A stretch of DNA of 64,000 bases from Schizochytrium sp. CCTCC M209059 (lineage: Eukaryota > Sar > Bigyra > Thraustochytrida > Thraustochytriidae), in contig KN805374.1 in NCBI GenBank assembly GCA_000818945.1, positions 520,530-584,529 of the forward strand, given 5' to 3'. Below the pieces are notes generated by a model. It was not told the origin of the DNA, made no database searches, and saw only the letters and a list, made by a program, of their open reading frames with translations. Each line of letters opens with the position of its first letter. Position 1 is the stretch's first letter. Positions 1-9,881 of this stretch are shown here, in pieces. Position numbers and translations under genes: made by a program.

Positions 1-259
1 ATGGATGCACACGGAGCTGAGATTTAAGCGGCATATTGATGACGCCTTTCGTTCTGATCGACGCGGAGAAAAGAGTCACGGTCGTACCGATGAACATGGC
101 CAAGGAAAGGGGCTCCACACGGATGACGAAAATGACGATGCTGATGAATTGACCATTATCGACGCCAAGACTGCGATGGGGCGCGCGGCCTTTGATCAGC
201 TCGAAGATGAAAGAAACCGTGGTCCACCGTAGAAGAGGGCATAAGCGTTTGACAAAGAC
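1..259 (-). CDS. Partial exon of a probable membrane protein, cut by the left window edge
   Basis: One minus-strand frame stays open from position 259 to the window edge. It uses the codon style of the neighbouring real genes (ATC, TTC, GTC and GCC preferred). The translation has a strongly hydrophobic segment (core FISIVIFVIRVEPLSLAMF) followed by a second short apolar stretch, as in a polytopic membrane protein. There is no in-frame ATG before the hydrophobic part, so this would be an internal exon. A pyrimidine-rich stretch ending in AG near 200-202 could be its 3' splice site, placing the exon start at about 199. I do not recognise the family. The opposite strand also has a short open frame with poorer codon style. 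Confidence is low because only about 65-85 codons are visible. Confidence 0.35.
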
Positions 260-557
260 CTAACGCTATAGCGCCGCAGTGACTCCTCGAGCCCCTGGGG
301 ACAAAACATTTGCGGGATGAACGAGCGAACTGGTCTTCTGAAACAAGATAATACGGAGTGGAGACTTCAACGCCACAGGCGTGCGCTATCAAATCTGCAT
401 GTTTGACCGATCATCACACAGACTTTCGATACGTCTTACAAAGATAAAATGGTTATTGAAAGAACAGATGTTCTTTTGATTTTTGTTTTTTAATTCTCCA
501 TTGTTGCATATTATCTTTTCCTATTTCTTTTTCACAGTTCCACCAATGTAGAGACGG
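260..557. other. Gap without recognised gene
   Basis: An AT-rich stretch (T-runs around 478-530) lies between the partial exon and the dynein gene's 3' end. It probably holds the 3' flank of the dynein gene and an intron or 5' part of the gene at the left edge. I see no repeat or RNA gene. Confidence 0.4.
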
Positions 558-2525
558 TCATGCCGAAGCCATCTCGTCGACGAGATCTGCAACGGAGGTC
601 TCGAGGCGCGCCCACTCGTCCCTGCGCGGATTGGCAAGGTCTGCAGCTAGGTCAAAGACGTGAATGTTGCCTCGAGCATCTCCAGCAAGAACCTTGCGAC
701 CGCTCGGCGCCCACTGTAGACTTGCCAGGGCGGCAGTTGCCCCTTGCGCCCCCGCGGGCAAGGGGACCTTGAACCGGGCCTGTGGTACTTCGAGGTCGAC
801 ATTGATGTTCCAAACATCGAGCATGCCCGCGCCATTGACTGTGGCAAACACCGAGGGGTGCACGGGGCTCCACTTGACGTCAAATACGTAGTCCTCCGAT
901 CCCTCAAAGCAGGCGAGCGGCTTGTCGCCCGAGCGATGGGACCAAAGCTTGACTGTCCAATCCATTGAAGCGGAAAGCATGAGATCCGCGGTCGCAGACG
1001 TGCCCTTGTGAAAGTGCATCTTGGTCACCGGGCCAAAGTGCGCCTCGGTCTGTGACTGAACCCCTGCCTTGGTCCCATGCACCTGTGCGCGAAAGAGCCG
1101 ACCGTCCTCGGCGCCGACAAAGAGCTCGTTGGTCTCACCATCCGCAAAGGCCAACGAGGTCGCCGTCACGTCCTTTTTGTTATACTTGAGTTGTCTGCTG
1201 TCCGTGGGAGCCGAAATGTTTGCTAAGTTCCACACGCACAGGCGGCCGTCCGTGCTCACGCTCACGAGATTGTGCGCATTGGCAGACCCTGTGACGGTCA
1301 TGGAATAAACTGGATGCGTATGGCTTTCCGGAGAAAGCAGGCTTCGCTGCACAGGAACCGATTTGGCGCGCATGTCCCAGAGCACAATTTGGCCTGAATA
1401 TGTGCCGCCAATCACGAGATTTGCCGAGTATGGGTGAAAGCATGCCGCATGCACAGGGGAGGGACACGTGAAGACATATTCGGGGCGCTCGCTTGACATG
1501 TGCGTGGACCAAATGAGCACCACGCCGCTGGGGTCCGAGGCGCCCCTGGCCCAGTCCAGTTCGGAGCTGACCATGCGTTTCGTGTACGCTGCCAAAAAGA
1601 GCTCCTTGTGATGCGGAGACCACTGAATGTCCGTGACAGTGCGGCCTCGGCTCCATCGCTCGTCGAAAATGGACTCGCTGAGGGTTATCCGCTCTGCTTC
1701 GGTTTGGCCGTTTGACTCGAGGCCGCCATAATCGATTGTGATGTCAAAAAGGCTATTTTGCTTCATGGCGCGCTCTACCACCCGCACGCTCTGGTTCAAA
1801 AAGTTCGTGTACGATGGTTCGGCCTCGAGTACAGTACGTTCCTCTTCGTCGAGACTCGGTGGCTCGGGTGTGGTCGACTCGGTCATGGTGGCGGCAGATT
1901 GTGCAAGGCGCGGGGACGAGGGCGTCGATGGCGAAGGGGGCGCCTGCACGGAGCCTCCTCGCCAGGACCTTCGCTTACTTGTTGGCGAGCCCGGGCCGCG
2001 GATGCCTCCATCTACCTCGTCCAGCTTATTTTCGATATCGTCGAGTGGATCTGTTTGTGTTCCCTTGTCGTAGGTGTCCACCTCGCGCAGGGCCACGTTG
2101 ACCGTGCCAAGTTGCGTGACACGCTTCAAGCTCACGATAGGGCCGCGGCCTCTTGGTGCGTCGTCAGCTTGGTCTTGCGTGGGAGTTGCGCTGTGATCAT
2201 GGGTTTGGGCGGCGTCCTCTGCGTCCTGTTCGGTGCTCGGTGCAGAGAGAAGCGACTCGATGAGGTTGTCAAGGTTGCCTCCTTCGTCCGAGGTTTGCTG
2301 CTGCTCTTGTTGGGGCTGCCGAGGTGGTTGTTCGCCTGCATTGATTGCTCCTCCTTCTGCTGCAGCTGGTGCTAGTGCTGCTGCTTCTCCACCCGCCGAA
2401 GGCTCGCGCGTCGTCGACGCGGCTTCTGCTGTGGCGCGCTTGCTGCGGCGCATCTCCTCGAGCCGCTTCCGCTTGGCCTCGAGGGCGCGCTTACGCTCCT
2501 CATTGCGCCGCCGCGTCTCGTCCAT
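558..2525 (-). CDS. DYNC1I: Cytoplasmic dynein 1 intermediate chain (WD40)
   Basis: This 655-residue protein is an intermediate chain of the dynein motor, which links the heavy chains to light chains and dynactin. Residues 1-30 are a highly charged Arg/Glu/Lys helix, as in the N-terminal dynactin p150/NudE-binding helix of this family. A low-complexity Ala/Gln linker follows. At about 151-159 the segment TYDKGTQTD carries the TQT anchor expected for LC8 light-chain binding. From about residue 280 to the end there are WD40 repeats (for example VLIWSTHMS, IVLWDMRAK, LCVWNLA, VKLWSHRSG, LDVWNINVD) forming a beta-propeller. Length matches the usual 600-700 residues. The start is the first ATG in frame and gives the expected charged N-terminus. 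It is transcribed divergently from the E2 gene at 4183. An axonemal intermediate chain is less likely because the N-terminal helix plus TQT layout is that of cytoplasmic dynein. Confidence 0.88.
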   Translation of the reverse strand: MDETRRRNEERKRALEAKRKRLEEMRRSKRATAEAASTTREPSAGGEAAALAPAAAEGGAINAGEQPPRQPQQEQQQTSDEGGNLDNLIESLLSAPSTEQDAEDAAQTHDHSATPTQDQADDAPRGRGPIVSLKRVTQLGTVNVALREVDTYDKGTQTDPLDDIENKLDEVDGGIRGPGSPTSKRRSWRGGSVQAPPSPSTPSSPRLAQSAATMTESTTPEPPSLDEEERTVLEAEPSYTNFLNQSVRVVERAMKQNSLFDITIDYGGLESNGQTEAERITLSESIFDERWSRGRTVTDIQWSPHHKELFLAAYTKRMVSSELDWARGASDPSGVVLIWSTHMSSERPEYVFTCPSPVHAACFHPYSANLVIGGTYSGQIVLWDMRAKSVPVQRSLLSPESHTHPVYSMTVTGSANAHNLVSVSTDGRLCVWNLANISAPTDSRQLKYNKKDVTATSLAFADGETNELFVGAEDGRLFRAQVHGTKAGVQSQTEAHFGPVTKMHFHKGTSATADLMLSASMDWTVKLWSHRSGDKPLACFEGSEDYVFDVKWSPVHPSVFATVNGAGMLDVWNINVDLEVPQARFKVPLPAGAQGATAALASLQWAPSGRKVLAGDARGNIHVFDLAADLANPRRDEWARLETSVADLVDEMASA

Positions 2526-4049
2526 CTTGGTCTTCTCGCGTCGTCGCCGCGGCCTCGCTTCGCCCGTGCGCGCTGCTCCGCACTCGCGCTGGCTTCGCTG
2601 GCTGCTGGGCTCGGGGAGCTCTCTCTATCTTTTGACGGTTTGTTGTTTTTGCAAGTTGCAGTTATTTAGTATACCACTTCGCCGACGACTTGTGGTGATG
2701 GAGCGGCAGGACGAGCAAGCGTTCCATTCCATTTTGCACGGGGAAAATCGCAGACATCCAAAACATCGCGAGAATCGTGGACGCTCACGACATTACTTTC
2801 GTATGCTCACCATAACAGAGCACCGATTTTTCGAGCATCCAAGTTCTGCACGACGATAAGTGTCATGAGTTTACAATGAAACGACCACTGGCACGCCAAG
2901 ATGTAAAGGACTACTTTTGCGCATGACGACTGGTCCTTGTGTTAATGAGAATATTCATGAATGAAAGCGACCTGCGATCGAGAGGGCCTACTTTGCTCGC
3001 ACTTGCGTCCAAATCTTGAATGATAACTTGACTGCTTTCTTGGCCGGCGCGGACGTTCTGTGCGTCGTTTCCTGCCTTGCATTTTTTCGAATTCCAATAA
3101 CCAGAAACTGGCCCCAATAAAATTTTCCTAATGGAAACGCACGATTTGGCGTCTGCACGTTTAGCTGCTGAGCAAATCGTTTCGTCGAATTTGCAAAAAC
3201 TTTCCTTCCGCTGTCTCTTTTTTTTCTTTTCAAAGTCATGACTACGATACATTGCGAATGCTGGGGCGCCCCGTAGCCATGAACCCTTTCCATTCCATTC
3301 CATTCCATTCCATTCCATTCCATTCCATTTGATTCGATTCACGAGGCTGCCGGGTTCATTTCCTCCCCCTTGCCTTTTGTTTCAAAGGGCCAACATCTTC
3401 CCGGTCCACGTCACACAACGTGTCCCAACCCCCCCTTCCGCACCTCCCCTCTTCCTCTTTCTCCACGGCCTCCTCTCCTTTCCCTCCCCGTCTCCCAGCA
3501 GCCGCCCGCCCGCCCAGCTACCCGTCGGCGAGCGCTCCACCCTCTCCCCACCTCGCCTTGCGCTGCGTCCATCCTCCGTCCCAGAAAGCAAGCCGTGGCC
3601 TCCCTTTTGTGGCCTGGCCCTTGTCCTATCGCGGCGCCCTTGATCGGCCCGCCTGGCCTCGCAGTCCCCTCCCGTATCTTCCCGCGCCTTCCTTCGCCGC
3701 GGCACTGCCAAGCCCTGCACGCAAACCTCGCCCTGCTCTGCTCTCGCCGTCGGACGTTCCTCGCTCCGTGAACCGCATCCCATCCTCCATCCACCCTGCC
3801 TCCCTCCCTCCCTGCGTCCCTCCCTGGCGTGCACGCCGCGGCGCCTGGGCTGGCCGGCCTCCTTTTGTGTCTCCGCCGCGCGCGAGAAGATGCGGCGGGG
3901 GGGCAATTCCGCGCTGCTCGATCGTCCCCATCCGGGGCGCGGCGGCGGCAGAACCCGAACGGCGACGCGCGGCGCGGAGCTCGCGCGCGAGGAGGGCGGG
4001 CGCGAGGACGCGGGCAGGGAGGAGGAGGGGAGCGAAGGCGCGCTCGGCA

Positions 4050-4081
<32 letters not shown>

Positions 4082-4182
4082 AGGAGCGGGAGCGGCAGCG
4101 CGGGGAAAGGACGAGCAGAGCGCGGATACAGAAACGCGTTCTTGAGCGAGCGGGCGAGCGCGCGGAGAGCGAGCGAGCGACC
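2526..4182. other. Divergent intergenic region
   Basis: 1.66 kb between the dynein (minus) and E2 (plus) starts. It contains a (CATTC)n pentanucleotide tract at 3291-3329, then C/T-rich and G-rich stretches towards the E2 start. Long open frames on both strands here are low-complexity Arg/Pro/Ser/Ala translations without family signatures, and I do not regard them as genes. Confidence 0.6.
3291..3329. repeat. (CATTC)n pentanucleotide microsatellite
   Basis: About eight uninterrupted copies of the 5-bp unit, ending in CATTT. It sits about 850 bp 5' of the E2 start and 770 bp 5' of the dynein start. Confidence 0.95.
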
Positions 4183-5940
4183 ATGTGGGCCCGCGTGGCG
4201 CGCCGGGGCGCGGCGAGCGCGGCGTCGTGGGCGGCAGTGTCCGCGACCGCGACCGCGCAGAGGAAGGCCGCGCTGAGGCAGCCTGCGCGGGCGCTGGCGG
4301 CAGTTCTGTCCGCCGAGAACCCGACCGGCGTGGACCGTAACCTCGGCCTGGGCCTCACGCGCCAAGGCGCAGCGACCCGCCTCGGAGGCGTGCGCGGCTT
4401 CCGCGCGACCCGCGCAGCAGAGGGCAAAATCCCGTTTCTCCTGGCCGACATTGGTGAGGGCATCAAGGAGTGCGAGGTGATCGAGTGGCAGGTCAAGCCT
4501 GGCGATATCGTGGAGCAGTTCCAAGGCATTTGCGAGGTCTCCTCCGATAAGGCCACCGTGGTGGTGTCCTCCCGGTACGACGGCAAGATTCTTTCGCTCG
4601 AATGGGAGGTCGGTGACATGGCCCAGGTCGGCGAGCCCCTCGTCTGGATGGAAGTCGAGGGAAAAGAGTCCGCTTCCGCGCAAGAAGTCAAGGAAAAAGA
4701 TCTGCCCGAGGAAGCCGAGGCCAAAGATACCCTTGCCCAAAACGAGGGGGCCAGCGCTACCTCTCCCGAACCCAGCAACAACAAGACCCCACAACCTGCC
4801 GTCGAGGTCGCCACGCCGCCTCGGAGTCTCGAGCGCGAGGGAACCTTCTCCGTGGACCCTGTCATTCGTCCGAGCTCCTCGCCTGCTCCGGATCCATCCA
4901 CACCCAGGATCGCGCCCTCGCGTCCTGGAGACAAGATTACCACTACGCCCGCCGTGCGCCGCCTTGCGCGCGATCACGACCTCGATCTTAGTGTCATCGA
5001 AGGGACTGGTCCGCAGGGCCGCATCCTCAAAGGTGACGTTTTGGCGTACATTGCAACTGTCCCCATCGAGGAGCGACGCAGACAGGCCCAAGCTGCTCGT
5101 GAGCAGGCAGCCAAGGAAGCGCGGGCCGCTCGTGGAGAGCCAGAAGAGGTTCCCGCCCCTTCGACCTCGGACAAGGAAAGCACCAGTGACGATAGCAAGG
5201 CCGCCGCGGGGGTCCAGCGCCTCACTGACGACGTCGTTGTCCCCGTTCGCGGCATCCAGCGCATCATGGTAAAGTCCATGGAAGCATCTCTTAGTATTCC
5301 ACATTTCAACTTGATGGAGGAGTACGACATGACGCAAATGGCAGACTTCCGTAATGAGCTCAAGGCCGTCGCGGAGACACGTGACATTCGTCTCAGTTAC
5401 ATGCCAATCCTCATCAAGGCCGCCTCGCTTGCCCTCTTCCGATTCCCGGGCCTCAACGGGCACATTAATGCCGACGCCACCGAAGTGACTCAGAAAGCTT
5501 CGCACAATATTAGCGTCGCCATGGACACTCCACGAGGATTACTTGTGCCTGTCATCAAGGATGTACAGAACAAGAGCATTCTCGAGGTTGCCCAAGACCT
5601 TGTGCGTCTTCAGGAGCTTGGCAAGAATAATAAGCTCGGCGAGAAAGAACTTTCCGGCGCCACATTTACCCTCTCCAATATTGGAGCAATTGGCGGCACC
5701 TATGCCTCGCCGGTCATTCCCTCGCCGACCCTGGTCATCGGTGCGATTGGCAAGATTCAGACGCTCCCGCGCTTCCGCGATGAGCGCGATCCCGACGCAG
5801 GTGTTTACCCAGCCAAAATGATGAACATTAGCTGGGCCGCAGACCACCGCGTCGTTGACGGCGCCACGATGGCCCGCTTTTCCAACCAGCTCAAGCAGTA
5901 CATTGAGTCGCCCAGCTCAATGGTGTCCGATCTGCACTAG
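4183..5940 (+). CDS. DBT: Lipoamide acyltransferase E2 of the branched-chain 2-oxoacid dehydrogenase complex, mitochondrial
   Basis: 585 residues. Residues 1-80 are Arg/Ala-rich without acids near the start, a mitochondrial presequence. A lipoyl domain (about 83-158) has the lipoylation site in SSDKATVVV, lysine 123. An acidic/Pro linker follows, then the E3/E1-binding domain (about 253-290, TPAVRRLARDHDLDLS...GRILKGDV). The catalytic acyltransferase domain (about 340-580) ends with the motif ADHRVVDG (His555, Asp559). A single lipoyl domain followed by CEVSSDKA-type sequence and the overall spacing fit the branched-chain E2, which makes isobutyryl-, isovaleryl- and 2-methylbutyryl-CoA in valine, leucine and isoleucine breakdown, rather than the pyruvate or 2-oxoglutarate E2. 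The frame is open further upstream, but the ATG at 4183 (context gcgaccATGt) is the first methionine giving a sensible presequence. Confidence 0.92.
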   Translation: MWARVARRGAASAASWAAVSATATAQRKAALRQPARALAAVLSAENPTGVDRNLGLGLTRQGAATRLGGVRGFRATRAAEGKIPFLLADIGEGIKECEVIEWQVKPGDIVEQFQGICEVSSDKATVVVSSRYDGKILSLEWEVGDMAQVGEPLVWMEVEGKESASAQEVKEKDLPEEAEAKDTLAQNEGASATSPEPSNNKTPQPAVEVATPPRSLEREGTFSVDPVIRPSSSPAPDPSTPRIAPSRPGDKITTTPAVRRLARDHDLDLSVIEGTGPQGRILKGDVLAYIATVPIEERRRQAQAAREQAAKEARAARGEPEEVPAPSTSDKESTSDDSKAAAGVQRLTDDVVVPVRGIQRIMVKSMEASLSIPHFNLMEEYDMTQMADFRNELKAVAETRDIRLSYMPILIKAASLALFRFPGLNGHINADATEVTQKASHNISVAMDTPRGLLVPVIKDVQNKSILEVAQDLVRLQELGKNNKLGEKELSGATFTLSNIGAIGGTYASPVIPSPTLVIGAIGKIQTLPRFRDERDPDAGVYPAKMMNISWAADHRVVDGATMARFSNQLKQYIESPSSMVSDLH

Positions 5941-6303
5941 CTTGGGACCGTTTTCCAATTCTTGTAAGACTTTCCGTTCCATGTAGGCAATGCAATGCAA
6001 TGTAATGCAACGCAATTTTTATTTTTTCGTGCAAATGTCGTAGGACACCACCAGTTGAGAAAGCTCTTCATGGCGCTTCAAAAAGCAAGCGTAAAGCAAA
6101 CAAAACAAAAGGACACAAACGAACAAATGCGTCTAATGTTGGCATGCGCCAGGCGATTAATAATCTCTAGCGAGCCCATTTCCCTTTATTTTTTTCGCGT
6201 TTAAGGTGAGCGCCAACCAGCCAGCCAGACGGCCAGCCGGTCGATCTGTGGCGCTACAAAGAAAGCTTCTGACACGCATAATACGATTTCACGAATTCAC
6301 TTA
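5941..6303. other. Convergent intergenic region
   Basis: 363 bp between two gene 3' ends. It holds a degenerate (AATGC)n tract at about 5986-6015 and AT-rich sequence suited to 3' UTRs. A CCAGCCAGACGGCCAGCC stretch lies near 6216-6240. No gene seen. Confidence 0.55.
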
Positions 6304-9300
6304 CTACGTATGAATCACAGGTTCAGGATCAATTGCGAAATTGCTTGAAGGCTTCACCACGCCGCGGCGAATGGTGTCGAGAAATTGATCGATCGCAAAC
6401 ATTTCAGGGTCCACCGAGCTCTCACTGGCCTCCTCTTTTACATTTGCCTTTCCGTCCTCGCGTTTAGCAGACTCTTTAAACTTGCCGGTACGGCGCACAT
6501 GTTGCGCGTCCTCATGAGAGTGAATCCGGTCAGGAAAAGCATTCCACAAAAAGTGTTCTAACTGTGAATCATGAATCGTTTCGTCGATTTTCTGCATCAG
6601 TTGCGTCAAGTCATTCACCTTGCAAGTGCCCATCTGGTCGTACTTGAGCGAAGCCACCTGCAGACCCTCAACCAGGGCAACGTAAAAGTCTCGAATTTCT
6701 TCAAGGTGTTGACGCTTGATCACAGCCACAAATGTGTCTGTATTGCTTGCTTGGCCATTCTCACCGTGTGACTCAAGCAACAAGTCGATAAAGACCAGAG
6801 GCATGGGCTGTTCGGCATTAACGCATTCTTCGAGCTCGTCCATAAAAGCATCCTTCTTTTGCGGAAACATGCTTCCAAGCGATGCAAAAAGTGTCGCTTT
6901 CGAGACTTCTCCGAGAGAGCCACCCATGTCGAGTGAGCTGAGCTTTTGCAGAAACGATCGCAATGACGTGAGCATCACCTGCTGGTCGATGTAGGCGCCC
7001 TCCGGAATCGATCGGATGAGCGCAAGACGGAAGAGCTCCAGGTCAGGGTCCCATTTCATCTGTTCCAAAGAATACAATACGTTGTATGCCCACCGCGTCA
7101 CTACAGACTGCAGGCCATACCTGTTTTTTAAAACGTGATTGAAGGCATCCGCGAGAGGGACGTAGCTCGATCCTACCGCACTCGACTTCTCCTTGATTAG
7201 CTTAAAGTTCCACACCTCGTGAATGAGATCACGAAGCTCGCCGCGAGCCATCATGCGTATCGGTACGGTCCCTTCGTGTTTGAGAAAGTGCGGAACTTTT
7301 GAGCCACGTCCCAAGGCGTGCAAAAGCAGCTCACCACGCTTATTGTGCTCAAAGTGCATTTCGCGCTCGTACCATTCAAGTTCTGCTACATTATCGGCAC
7401 TTGTTGAAATGGAAGCGCGCACGCGGCCCGACATTGTAAGAAATTTGCGGTTCGCCAGAGTAAGCTCCATCGATACATACGACTCGGCAACTTTAAGCTG
7501 AGATCGCGCATCTCGCAGCTCCTTTTGCAGCGTGCGGAGTTCCTCGTGAGCCTGAAGGAGCTTAGGGCCATCGAGATCAAGCCGTTCAATCTCTTTGGCA
7601 ATCTCCAGCACCGCTTCTTTTGTTGGTCGAAGTAGTTGGTTCCGATCATTGCCTAGAACGGCGACCGGGCCCTGGCTGGGCGTTACTGGTACCTTGGATC
7701 GCATCGCGTTCGTGGCGGCCGATACAATCGATGAAAAGTCCGAGCTGGCAGCCTGATTAATGCTTGAGGAGGACGAGCCCCGAGACTGTCGAGAACCGCG
7801 CGATGTGGTTTTTGAACGAGGAGTCGAGCTTGATCCGAGCTTCTTCCCAGTCATCTTGAAGCTCTCCATAGAAGACTGTCTTACGATCGCTCTCGCGACC
7901 GAAGAACCTCGACGCATTACCGCGGGAGGGGCAGGAGACGACGCCTTTGTCGTTCCAGTGGAAGATCCACTCCGGGAAAACTGCGCACGCTTGGCGTCCG
8001 CTTCCGAAACCGACTGACTTCTTTTTAATAAAGCTGCACGACGCGACTGCGATCGCTTCAGACGTGAGGCGAGCGCTGGCGAGGAGCCACGGGTCGACAA
8101 GAGCTTGCCCTCATCCATGACAATATTTTTGCATAGCGGAAGAGCTTCCTCGAGACGAGGTCGCGGTGTCAACGATCGCTCCAGCTCCTTTTCCTTTTCC
8201 ACTTTGCTTTGGTGCTCGGTACGTTCACGACGCAATTCCTCATTATGGTCCTGAATTCCATGTACTACTTCCATGTACGCTGCTTGCCGCATTTGCATTG
8301 ACGCTTCTCGGACCGCAATTTGATCTTTTACTTCAAGGATCTCTTTGCACACGGCTTCAAACTCCTCCTTCGCAACGGTGCCCTTGTTTAACTCCATTTC
8401 TTCTCGATAGGTCTCAAACTTTTTCGTGGCCCGACGGAGGTCAACGCGCAGGTCTCTGCGGCGATTGGTGGCTTCGTACAAGAGCTGTGAGATGCGATAG
8501 ACAGCCTTTGTCTGTTCCTCAATCGCCAACGCAAACTGCTCTTGCTTTCGAACTTCTTCGTCCACTTGGGCCTGAATAATTTCAACAACACCTTTTCCTT
8601 TCTCGCGCGATGTCTCAACTGCGTGGTATTCTTCAAGAATTTTCTCGAGGTCATCCTCGACAGCTGCAAATTGCTGCACAAGGTCGATATACTCGTGTTT
8701 CATTGTGCCGACCCGAGCTTGCTTCCGTTTACACTGTTCGCGTAGCGCTTCAATTTCACGCTTCAACACCCCCGTTTCAATGCAGTAAAAGTTGCGCGAT
8801 TGCCTCACGCCACTCGTGTCGCCTCCATTCAGGCCTTCCCGAATCGCTTTGCAAGCATTTCGCAACACGTCGCCAACGATTGGGGTCATGTGTCTAGCTT
8901 TGGCCATCTCTTCCACCGCTTCTACGCAGGAAAGGGCATAGGCCGGGTCGACGACAGGTTTGCTCTTGCCGTTGGTGTCTGTTGTGATAAGAGTCGAAGG
9001 CCGTCGGAGTCTTTCCGTATCGCTGCGACCGGCCAAGTCGAGGTCAACGCCAGGAGGCTCGCCTGTGATTTTTTCCTCGAGTTCACGTTGCCGCGTTAAA
9101 GTTTCTTCGCGCCAGATTGACTTGTGTTTGGCTTCAAGCACGCGCACCTGCGCTTGCAAAGACTCTGAACGAAAGCGCCGATGATGCGATCGTACTTTTT
9201 CTTGGGTTCGAGGCGACTGTTCCGCACTTTCGCTTTCACGTCCGTCTTTTTGACCTCGTAAAGCCTTGGCCATGATGCGCTCCATCTCTCGTTCTTCTGC

Positions 9301-9366
9301 AGGTGCCGCATCGGCCTCTTCTTGATCGCTCGAGCGACCCGTGGTCACAGTATCGCGCCCGCCCAT
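6304..9366 (-). CDS. Coiled-coil protein, possibly TSNAXIP1-like (ciliary type)
   Basis: 1020 residues. Residues 1-170 are charged and disordered. About 195-400 is a long coiled coil (repeated KREIEALREQCKRKQ-type heptads). About 440-580 is a basic Ser/Arg/Thr-rich linker, and about 595-650 is a second coiled coil. About 670-940 is a folded, mostly helical region containing RDLIHEVWNFKLIKEKS, a YVPLADAFNHVLKNRYG stretch and a WDPDLELFRLALI stretch. That last part reminds me of translin-associated factor X-interacting protein 1 (TSNAXIP1) and related ciliary proteins, but I recall this only as a pattern and cannot align it here. No catalytic motif is visible. It is transcribed divergently from another coiled-coil gene at 9882 across about 0.5 kb. 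The start is the first ATG of an uninterrupted frame. The gene is certain and the family tentative. Confidence 0.8.
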   Translation of the reverse strand: MGGRDTVTTGRSSDQEEADAAPAEEREMERIMAKALRGQKDGRESESAEQSPRTQEKVRSHHRRFRSESLQAQVRVLEAKHKSIWREETLTRQRELEEKITGEPPGVDLDLAGRSDTERLRRPSTLITTDTNGKSKPVVDPAYALSCVEAVEEMAKARHMTPIVGDVLRNACKAIREGLNGGDTSGVRQSRNFYCIETGVLKREIEALREQCKRKQARVGTMKHEYIDLVQQFAAVEDDLEKILEEYHAVETSREKGKGVVEIIQAQVDEEVRKQEQFALAIEEQTKAVYRISQLLYEATNRRRDLRVDLRRATKKFETYREEMELNKGTVAKEEFEAVCKEILEVKDQIAVREASMQMRQAAYMEVVHGIQDHNEELRRERTEHQSKVEKEKELERSLTPRPRLEEALPLCKNIVMDEGKLLSTRGSSPALASRLKRSQSRRAALLKRSQSVSEADAKRAQFSRSGSSTGTTKASSPAPPAVMRRGSSVARAIVRQSSMESFKMTGKKLGSSSTPRSKTTSRGSRQSRGSSSSSINQAASSDFSSIVSAATNAMRSKVPVTPSQGPVAVLGNDRNQLLRPTKEAVLEIAKEIERLDLDGPKLLQAHEELRTLQKELRDARSQLKVAESYVSMELTLANRKFLTMSGRVRASISTSADNVAELEWYEREMHFEHNKRGELLLHALGRGSKVPHFLKHEGTVPIRMMARGELRDLIHEVWNFKLIKEKSSAVGSSYVPLADAFNHVLKNRYGLQSVVTRWAYNVLYSLEQMKWDPDLELFRLALIRSIPEGAYIDQQVMLTSLRSFLQKLSSLDMGGSLGEVSKATLFASLGSMFPQKKDAFMDELEECVNAEQPMPLVFIDLLLESHGENGQASNTDTFVAVIKRQHLEEIRDFYVALVEGLQVASLKYDQMGTCKVNDLTQLMQKIDETIHDSQLEHFLWNAFPDRIHSHEDAQHVRRTGKFKESAKREDGKANVKEEASESSVDPEMFAIDQFLDTIRRGVVKPSSNFAIDPEPVIHT

Positions 9367-9881
9367 GCTTTCACTTTTGGCCAGGCGTCAAAGCACGCAT
9401 GCATGCACGCGCCACGCACGCACGCACGCATGCGTGCCGTCAGGCGATCGTTTGACATATACACTAACAAAGACTCCCTTCCACATCGCAGAAGGCGCAC
9501 AAAGTATGCTATGCTAAAAAGTATAAGAGATAGATAGAGAGAGAGAGAGTGAAAGGAAAAGGGAGAGAAAAAAGGTTCGTTTTTTAGCAGTAGAATGTGG
9601 AGCGCAGTACACACCTCATTTCCCGACACACAGGACAAGTCACAAGCAAGGCAAGGTTAGGCGAGGCACGGCAAGGCAAGGCAAGGCAAGGCAAGGCAAG
9701 GCAAGACTGACACACGGACACGGCCTCGGACGCGAAGCGAGAGGAGTGTGGCCAAGAAAGAAACAGACTTGGACGCGTCGAGACGCGAGAGCATCTTCAG
9801 CGCGTGCGCGCGGTCACGTCTGCGAGCCGCGGGCTGCGCTCAGGCGCAAGGCCCTTCCTTCTGGCATAACACTCTGATAAC
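9367..9881. other. Divergent intergenic region with several simple repeats
   Basis: 515 bp between two divergent coiled-coil genes. In order: a GCAC/GCAT tract (9393-9437), a GATA/GA tract (about 9526-9550) and a (GGCAA)n tract (9670-9705), then GC-rich sequence before the ATG at 9882. It probably contains both promoters. No gene seen. Confidence 0.6.
9670..9705. repeat. (GGCAA)n pentanucleotide microsatellite
   Basis: Seven nearly perfect copies, preceded at 9644-9656 by AAGCAAGGCAAGG. It lies about 180 bp 5' of the ATG at 9882. Confidence 0.95.

Noticed and set aside
3382..5505. 707-codon minus-strand open frame opposite the E2 gene
   Set aside because: It runs through the E2 coding region and its 5' flank; translation is Arg/Pro/Ser-rich without family signature. 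GC-rich third positions keep antisense frames open.
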